Assembly (NCBI GenBank): GCA_023678885.1
Contig: CM042965.1
Location: forward strand, 32,469,777 to 32,533,776
Length of the DNA: 64,000 bases
Direction: 5' to 3'
Source: Pogostemon cablin
Lineage: Eukaryota > Streptophyta > Magnoliopsida > Lamiales > Lamiaceae
Part shown: piece by piece, positions 56,949-64,000 of the stretch
Layout: each line of letters starts with the position of its first letter
Position numbering within the stretch: the stretch's first letter is position 1
Position numbers and translations under genes: made by a program
Notes under the pieces: model-generated
What the model was told of the DNA's origin: nothing
The model's input: the letters and a program-made list of their open reading frames with translations, nothing else
Databases searched by the model: none

Positions 56949-57200
56949 TGATGAAATGGATAAGTTGTATCCAAAAGTGATGTTCAATCTTCATGGATGG
57001 TTCAAGTTACTCATTTACTATGATTCATGTATTCTCATTTATTTCTAGTCAAAATGTCTCTTTAATCATCAAGAATGTATCCTATAAATAGGATCATGTA
57101 TTACTCATTTGATGTATGAGAGAGTGAACTTAATATCAATTGAGAGATTATAAATTCCTCCAAATTATTTAGTTCATCTTATCATCACCAAAACCCAACA
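56949..57200 (+). repeat. 5' LTR of the copia element
   Basis: Starts TGATGAAATGG and ends AAAACCCAACA. TATA-like CCTATAAATAGG lies at about 57082, which suggests the transcription start. Confidence 0.93.
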
Positions 57201-57250
57201 TATTTGTGGTATCAGAGCAACCCCTTGGCTTCGTATATCCTCTTCAACAA

Positions 57251-58549
57251 ATGGCTTCTTCTAGCAATAATGATCTAGCATTTATTTATTCTCAACAAGG
57301 AGTTCCTATCTTCGTTGGTCAAGACTACGAGCAATGGAGTGTTCTAATGAAAACTCTATTTATATCTCATGATTTATGGGATATTGTTGAAGATGGATTC
57401 AAAGTTCTATCTACAGAAGAAGTGGCTATATTAACAAATGCACTAAAGAAGGAACATAAAGAGAACAAGACCAAAGATGCACGAGCCTTGTCCTTTATGC
57501 ACCAAGGGGTAAGTCGATCTATTCTTTCGCGCATTACTACTGTAAAAACTTCCAAAGGTGCTTGGGAGATTTTGAAAAATCAGTTTGGAGGACATGAGAA
57601 GGTGATTACGATCAAGCTGCAAAATTCATGGCGTGACTTCGATAATTTGATGATGAAAGAAAATGAAAGCATGCAAGATTTTCTTTCTAGAGTATCATCC
57701 ATTGCAAATCAAATTTAAGGCTTTGGAGACACTCTAGAAGACAAAAAAATTATTGAGAAGGTACTACGTTGCTTGCCGATGAAGTTCGAACATGTGGTTG
57801 CTGCCATTTAAGAATCTAAGGATTTATCAAAATTATTCTTAGAGGAGTTGATGGGTTCTCTTGAAGCACACGAGAAGAGATTAAGCAGGTTTTCAAACCA
57901 AAATCTTGAGCAAGCCTTTCAAGGAAAGGTTCAAGTTTCACAACATGATCGTAAGAAAGACGGACAACAAGACAACAAGAACAAGCCGCTGCAAAATTCT
58001 TACCGAGAAAGAGGTCAAGGAAGACATCAGAATTTCCGTGGTCGAGGAGGACGAGGTAATAATGCTCCAAGATATTCTCCTTCTCAAAATTCTGATGATC
58101 AATTCTGCCGCATATGTAGAAAAAACAATCACGACACAAGTGATTGTCGATTCAAGTGTAAAAGGTGCAGAAATGCTACATACTCTCATAAAGATTGTTG
58201 GTACAAAGAAGATGGTGAAAAGAAGGAGGCAAACTTCACTGAAAAAGAAGAAGCGGAGCAGGTATTCTATTCTTGCTTGAGTTCGCAACAAGAAACTAAA
58301 AATACTTGGTTTGTGGATAGTGGTTGCAGTAATCACATGACAGGAAATAAGAGGATGTTCATTGATCTTGACGAGTCTTATTTATCCGAAGTAAGACTTG
58401 GAGATGGCAAAGGACACAAAATCACCGGAAAAGGAGAAATTGCAGTTAAGACAAAGGAAGGCAAAATCAGTGTTATCAAATATGTTTTCTATGTTCCAAA
58501 TCTTGCTCAAAATTTGTTGATGTTGGGCAGTTGCTTCAGAAAGATTACA
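57251..58549 (+). pseudogene. Gag and protease of the copia element
   Basis: The start codon at 57251 opens the gag (GVPIFVGQDYEQWSVLMKTL, about residues 16-35). Stops occur at 57716 and 57808. The second frame (57848-58555) has the basic, R/G-rich part, the zinc knuckle CRICRKNNHDTSDC (about 58108-58150) and the protease active site WFVDSGCSNHMTG (about 58310). Gag forms the particle and protease cuts the polyprotein. A frameshift near 58520 separates it from integrase. Confidence 0.88.
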
Positions 58550-59898
58550 AAGTAGAGTTTAATGATGGTCATTGCACCATTGTTAATAAAGAAAAGAACC
58601 TCATCATGGCAAAGATCAAGATGACTCAAAACAAGATTTTTCCTCTTCGTTTGCCATCAACGAAGGAATGTGCTCTCCAAAGTGCAACTCAAAATGAACA
58701 AGAAATTTGGCACTTGAGGTATGGACATCTAAACTACAAAGGTTTGATTTTGCTTAAAAAGAAAAATATGGTTTTTGGTCTTCCACATATTGATGAACAG
58801 GATAGCCCATGTGAAGGATGTATCTTTGGAAAAATGCATCGCTTACCATTTCTAAAAACCTCGTATCGTGCAAAGGCTCCACTTGAACTTGTGCATGCTG
58901 ATATTTGTGGGTCTACTCAAACTCCCTCTCTGAACGACAATAGATATTTTCTTCTATTTGTCGACGATTATACAAAGATGATGTGGGTGTATATTTTGAA
59001 GCACAAGTCTGATGCTTTCTGCAAGTTTCTTGAATTTAAGAAGATGGTGGAGAATCAAAGTGGCAAGAGTATCAAAACTCTTCGCACTGATCGTGGAGGA
59101 GAATTCATTGGGAAATCCTTCATGGATTATTGCAAAGAAAATGGAGTTCAAAGGCAGCTCACTGTTCGCTACACTCCACAACAAAATGGAGTAGCCGAAC
59201 GAAAGAATCGAACTATTGTGGAGATGGCTCGGAGTATGATGGCAGGAAAAGGACTTCCAAAAAGTTATTGGGCTGAAGCTGTTTTGACAGCGGTGTACAT
59301 CTTGAATCGATGTCCAACGAAAGCAGTCTTGGATAGAACTCCATATGAGGCATGGCATCAAAGGAAACCACAGGTTCATCATATGAAAGTTTTTGGTTCT
59401 ATTGTTTATTCTCATATTCCATCCCAAAAGAGAGAAAAATTTGATGACAAAAGTAAGAAGCTCATTTTCGTTGGTTATAGCGACGAGTCGAAAGGGTATC
59501 GGTTGCTAAATCCAAAAAATAATAGCTTGGTTATTTCACGTGATGTGATTTTTGATGAGCAGCAAGCTTGGAATTTTGAAGAAGCTGAGCATCATGTGAA
59601 TTCTAAGGTTGTGCCATTGTTGTCTCCAAATTCAGGAGAAACTTCTACTGATCATGATCCAAATTTGGTGGAAATTATTGGTGATGCATCTCAAAGTCCT
59701 GTAAGAAGATTCAGAAGCTTGGCTGACATATATACTACGGCAAATGTGGCACTTTATGCAAGTGAACCTAAAACTTTTGAAGAAGCATTCAAAGAGAATA
59801 TTTGGCAAAAGGCAATGCAAGAAGAAATTGCAAGTATTGAGAAGAAAATACTTGGCAGCTTGTTGATCTTCCGAGAGGAAAACATAAAATTGGAGTGA
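58550..59898 (+). pseudogene. Integrase of the copia element
   Basis: 455-codon open frame with the zinc-binding HLRYGHLNYKGL...CEGCIFGK region (58710-58835) and the catalytic triad. The first aspartate is in HADICGS (about 58895), the second in LRTDRGGEF (about 59085) and the glutamate in NGVAERKNRT (about 59195). A GY...RLLNP segment of the C-terminal domain follows (about 59475-59515). A frameshift near 59845 ends the frame just before RT. Confidence 0.92.
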
Positions 59899-61290
59899 AA
59901 TGGGTCTTCAAGACCAAGTTGAATGAAGATGGAACGATTCAAAAGCACAAAGCTCGGCTAGTTGCAAAGGGGTACTCGCAATAGCCCGGAGTGGATTTTA
60001 ATGAGACATTTGCACCGGTTATTCGGATGGAAACCATTCGAATTGTTCTTGCTCTTGCTGCACAATTTGAGCTGCCCGTATATCAATTAGATGTGAAGTC
60101 GGCATTTCTTAATGGAGATTTGGAAGAAGAAGTGTATATCCAACAACCTGATGGATTTATTGTTGAAGGAGAAGAAGACAAGGTCTATCGTCTCAAGAAA
60201 GCATTGTATGGGCTTAAGCAAGCACCTCATGCATGGAACAAAAAAATTGATGGCTATTTCAAAAAAATTGGCTTTCATCAAAATCCAAGTGAGGCATCAT
60301 TATACATAAAGAAAGGTAAACATGGTTTTCTCATTGTATGTCTTTATGTTGATGACTTGATCTACATGGGAACTAATGCTGCTATGGTGCAAGAATTTAA
60401 ACAAGACATGATGAAAGAATTTGAAATGACTGACTTAGGATTCATGAAGTTCTTTCTTGGAATACAAGTTCGTTAATCGAAAAGAGAAATCTTTATTTCT
60501 CAAGAGAAATATCTTGGAGAATTGTTGAAGAAGTTTCACATGGAGAATTGCAAATCAATTTCCACTCCACTTGCAGCAAATGAAAAATTGAGTTTGAATG
60601 ATGGTGAAGAGAAAGTATATGCAAATATATACAGAAGCTTGGTTGGTTCATTGATTTATTTGACCAATACAAGACCTGACATTGTTTATGCCGTGAGTAT
60701 GGTTTCGAGGTTCATGCACAATCCAAGCAAGTCGCATTTTTCAGCTGCAAAAAGGATCTTGCGCTACTTGCAAGGAACAAGGAAGTTCGGGATCAAGTAT
60801 ATCAAGGAGGAAAAAAGTGAACTTGTCGGTTACACCGATAGCGATTGGGCTGGATCACTTGATGATCGTAGAAGCACGTCTGGATATGTATTTTCTTTGG
60901 GAACAAACATAATCTCTTGGTCCTCAAAGAAGCATCAGACTGTCTCCCTTTCGTCTGCCGAAGCGGAGTACATTTCAGCGAATGAAGCCGCGTGTGAAGC
61001 CGTATGGTTGAGAAAGATACTTGCTGATGTTCTCAAGAAGCCCAAGAATGAAATTACAATTTTCTGTGATAACATGTCGGCCATTGCAATGACGAAGAAT
61101 CCAGTTTTTCATGCAAGGTCGAAGCATATTGAAATTCGTCATCACTATATTAGAGAGCTTGTTGGAAAATAGGAAATTCAGCTGGTGTTTGTTGGAACTA
61201 AGGAACAGCTTGCAGACAGGTTTACTAAAGCAGTGAGTTTCGAGTCGCTTGCAAACTTTCGAGATCACTTTCGGATTACAAATTAAGAAG
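59899..61290 (+). pseudogene. Reverse transcriptase and RNase H of the copia element
   Basis: The RT motifs are KWVFKTKLNEDG (about 59900), VYQLDVKSAFLNGDLEEEVY (60080-60140), KALYGLKQAPHAW and the catalytic CLYVDDLIYMG (about 60340). RNase H has SELVGYTDSDWAGSLDDRRS (about 60820), SLSSAEAEYIS and FCDNMSAIA (about 61062), then SKHIEIRHHYIREL. Nonsense codons are at about 59982, 60474 and 61170, each explainable by a single transition. Confidence 0.92.
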
Positions 61291-61293
61291 GGG

Positions 61294-61545
61294 TGATGAA
61301 AAGGATAAATTGTATCCAAAAGTGATGTTCAATCTTCATGGATGGTCCAAGTTACTCATTTACTATGATTCATGTATTCTCATTTATTTCTAGTCAAAGT
61401 GTCTCTTTAATCATGAAGAATGTATCCTATAAATAGGATCATGTATTACTCATTTGATGTATGAGAGAGTGAACTTAATATCAATTGAGAGATTACAAAT
61501 TCCTCCAAATTATTTAGTTCATCTTATCATCACCAAAACCCAACA
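61294..61545 (+). repeat. 3' LTR of the copia element
   Basis: 252 bp, 246 identical to the 5' LTR by eye. It ends CCCAACA and is followed by the ATGAA duplication. Confidence 0.93.
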
Positions 61546-61550
61546 ATGAA

Positions 61551-61869
61551 GAGTGCATTTTTTGGATCCATGAGAAGTGCACTGTTTTACCAAGCGTTGT
61601 GAAACTACGACATCATGATCACCCTTATATCCTCACATATTCTCTCACTAATGTACCCTCTGCACATTCGGATAAATGCAGTTTTGATGATTTGATCAAC
61701 GATCGATTTTCAGTGTACGGAACATTGGCGCCAGAGCGGTGCTCAATTTGCAGTAGGGCATGGCGTCTTCCCAAGAGTGGGGTCTACCACTGTGCCGAAT
61801 GTAATAACTCTTTGGTCCATGTGGCTTGTGCAAACTCAACGTCCATGGAGATTCTTAATCCAGGTAAAG
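61551..61869 (+). pseudogene. DC1 domain gene, 3' part
   Basis: Continues the DC1 gene after the copia insertion: ECIFWIHEKCTVLP, RHHDHPYILTYSL, CSICSRAWRLPKSGVYHCAECNNSLVHVACA. A GTAAAG that could be a splice donor follows NPG at about 61864, and a foldback MULE starts just after. Family members usually have several such domains, so more 3' sequence was probably lost or lies beyond the MULE. Confidence 0.82.
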
Positions 61870-62428
61870 CTCGATTTCAGAGTTAAAAGTTTATTTTGTC
61901 CCATAACTATTTAAAAGTTTAGATTTTGTCCCAAAAAAGATATTTGTATCGATTTTGTCCCATAACTTTTTCAATTTTGCCCAATTTTCGCCGGAACCCT
62001 CAATTTTCGCCGGATATTGGTCACGTGCGTTGCATGTGACTGATAAATTTGGGGGTTCCGGCGAAAATCTAGGGTTCCGGCGAAAATTGGGCAAAATTGA
62101 AATAAAACTTATAGTTATGGGACAAAATCAATACAAATATCTTTTTTGGGACAAAATTTAAAGTTTAAAAAGTTATGGGACAAAAAAAAATTTTAACTCT
62201 TGGGTTAATTCCTAAAAAATTCACCACCTTATTGGGAATTTTAAATCTATCACGACCTTTTATTTTTATCAATTCAATACACAATCTATTTAATATTTTC
62301 AATTTTATCACGACCTTTTATTTTTGTCAATTCAATACGCGATCTATTTAATAATTTTAATTCTATCACAACTTTTATTTTTGCAATTTCGTAACCCACT
62401 TATTTTATATTTTTCAATTCAATTAAAT

Positions 62429-62429
<1 letters not shown>

Positions 62430-62469
<40 letters not shown>

Positions 62470-62470
62470 A
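62430..62470. repeat. (ATT)n microsatellite, left side of the MULE core
   Basis: About thirteen ATT repeats, the inverted partner of the AAT tract at 62873-62938. Confidence 0.9.
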
Positions 62471-62872
62471 TAGTGTTATTATTTTTAATAATAAAATTTA
62501 TTTAAAAATTAATTAAAACACACAAGTCGATCATTTATTTCATAAAAAAAAAATTTCTGTATTTTTGTTATAATAAATTAACATTCGATTAAAAATTATC
62601 TTAGTTGGTCGTCCTTTATGTAAAATAATTTTTAACCATAACAAATAAAATTCTGTTATTATTATTATTATTACTTTTGTTCGAACTTATCACTATTATT
62701 ATATAGTAAATCCACAACTCTAATAAAAATATAATATAAATAAAATTATTTATTGAAAATTAAAATTTTATGGCAAAGGAAATCAATTAGTAACTAATTT
62801 AAATTTAAAAATAAAAATAATTGGATGGAGTATTAATACCATTAATTAATAACTACATAGTTCTACTTTTAT

Positions 62873-62873
62873 C

Positions 62874-62938
<65 letters not shown>
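62873..62938. repeat. (AAT)n microsatellite, right side of the MULE core
   Basis: About 21 AAT repeats, longer than the left partner, which suggests repeat expansion after the element formed. Confidence 0.9.
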
Positions 62939-62940
<2 letters not shown>

Positions 62941-63484
62941 ATTTAATTGAATTGAAAAAATAAAATAAGTGATGTATCAAATAGCAAAAAATAAAAGTTG
63001 TGATAGAATTGAAAATAATAAATAGATCGCGTATTAAATTGACAAAAATAAAAGTTCGTGAAAGAATTAAAAATATTAAATAGATCGTGTATTGAATTGA
63101 CAAAAATAAAAGGTCGTGATAGATTTAAAAACCCCAAGGTGGTAAATTTTTTTAGGAATTAACCCAAGAGTTAAAAGTTTTTTTTGTCCCATAACTTTTT
63201 AAACTTTAAATTTTATCCCAAAAAAGATATTTGTATCGATTTTATCCCATAAATATGAGTTTTCTTTCAATTTTGCCCAATTTTTGCCGGAACCCTAGAT
63301 TTTCGCCGGAACCCCAAATTCATCAGTCACGTGCAACGTACGTGACCAATATCCGGCAAAAATTGGACAAAATTGAAAGAAAACTCATAGTTATGGGACA
63401 AAATCGATACAAATATTTTTTTGTAACAAAATCTAAAATTTTAAATAGTTATGGGACAAAATAAATTTTTAACTCCTCGATTTC

Positions 63485-64000
63485 ATGTGTATCCGAGATT
63501 TTGTGTTAAAAGTTTTGATTTGTATCAAATTGAGGTTTACATTTTTTTAAGTGGGACCCACACAAAATAATTAACTATTCTACCTAACGTCCACAATCAA
63601 ATTAATACTCACTACCATTAAAATATTATCTTTCTTAATTTACGAGAAAATGTAAATCTTAATGGAGTATATGTGTTGCTTAAAATATAAGTTAAGCACA
63701 TTTTTACTCTATTAAAAAAATTACTAAAATAATTAAGATTTTAATTTTCGTTCAAACCTTTCAATATTACTCTGAATTCATTCCTTTTCAATTTTGCTCT
63801 GAATTCATCCGAAGGAAAATTTTAAATCAATTTCCTCTAAAAACTTTTGAAATACTTTTGAAATGAGTCGATTTGGTATATAAAAATTTACTACTATATC
63901 AAACCTTTCTAAGAAAAAAGAATAATTTTAGTGTGAATTTATAAGTTACAAGTTTGTTGGAAGTACGTTAAATCTATTTCTTCCCTTATTCCCTATATAT
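63485..64000. other. AT-rich sequence, no gene supported
   Basis: Nothing recognised. It could be intron or 3' flank of the interrupted DC1 gene. Confidence 0.35.

Larger units (their letters stand above)
56949..61545 (+). mobile_element. Ty1/copia retrotransposon, full length, recently inserted, coding damaged
   Basis: Perfect duplication ATGAA (56944-56948 and 61546-61550). LTRs are 252 bp (56949-57200 and 61294-61545) and differ at six positions by my count. The PBS TGGTATCAGAGC is 57207-57218 and the polypurine tract AAGAAGGGG ends at 61293. The interior has gag-protease-integrase-RT-RNase H in copia order, in two or three frames with several nonsense codons. The lineage is not assigned. 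It splits the DC1 gene in the same transcriptional direction. Confidence 0.95.
61870..63484. mobile_element. Foldback MULE made of nested inverted repeats
   Basis: The element is 61879-63475 (1597 bp), with perfect 9-bp duplications CTCGATTTC at 61870-61878 and 63476-63484. Arms of about 590 bp (61879-62470 and 62880-63475) are inverted copies around a ~410-bp AT-rich core. Each arm's outer ~310 bp (61879-62195 and 63165-63475) is itself a hairpin with inner inverted ends. It has no coding capacity; frames at 61891, 61955 and 63231 lie in the hairpin stems. Confidence 0.85.

Noticed and set aside
58954..59427. 157-codon frame on the minus strand
   Set aside because: It is the antisense shadow of the copia integrase.

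Overview
The window looks like a flowering-plant (eudicot) nuclear chromosome. It is AT-rich, has spliced genes with plant-type introns, and is mostly LTR retrotransposons, Mutator-like elements (MULEs) and MITEs nested in each other. I cannot name the species. Only two genes look intact. They lie tail to tail: NRPB4 (RNA polymerase II subunit 4, six exons, 44860-47383, +) and SDH6 (plant-specific mitochondrial complex II subunit, three exons, 48194-50711, -). Three other host-type genes are broken: a SURNod19-family gene (32634-33475), an acyl-activating-enzyme gene fragment (52380-53045) and a DC1 cysteine/histidine-rich gene (56500-61878) that a copia element splits.

Layout. 1-848 is the tail of an old LTR. 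965-9891 is an Athila/Tat-like, pol-less LTR element on the minus strand (TSD GCAGT). It has an internal tandem duplication and carries a solo LTR (5346-6561, TSD CTTAG). 9897-11196 is AT-rich with degenerate repeats, followed by a Stowaway-like MITE. 11369-32214 is one old, decayed minus-strand copia element stretched to about 21 kb by three later insertions: a Tekay/Del-type chromovirus (12042-20826, TSD TGAGT), a 2.9-kb solo gypsy LTR (22293-25229, TSD ATTTG) and a deleted Athila-type element (25770-29959). Next come the SURNod19 pseudogene and a 7.2-kb MULE (33894-41052, putative 9-bp TSD TGAATATAT). The MULE has about 1.6-2 kb terminal inverted repeats and two convergent, 3'-truncated genes: a MuDR-type transposase and a DUF1985/Ulp1-like gene.

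41609-42137 is a 529-bp TRIM (TSD CATTT). It is followed by MITEs and a minisatellite, then the NRPB4/SDH6 gene island. A 1.26-kb Pack-MULE-like element (50893-52155, 9-bp TSD) lies next to the SDH6 start. The right end holds the AAE pseudogene, several MITEs, the DC1 gene broken by a young copia element (56949-61545, TSD ATGAA), and a 1.6-kb foldback MULE (61879-63475, 9-bp TSD).

Most transposon boundaries rest on directly readable target-site duplications plus terminal repeats, primer-binding sites and polypurine tracts. Protein identities come from motif recognition, without database searches. The points most worth a second look are the two-gene MULE with mirrored ATGATC-rich arrays, the palindrome-of-palindromes foldback element, arrays of two different palindromes at the same place in related LTRs, a likely U12-type intron in NRPB4, and a GC-AG intron in SDH6.
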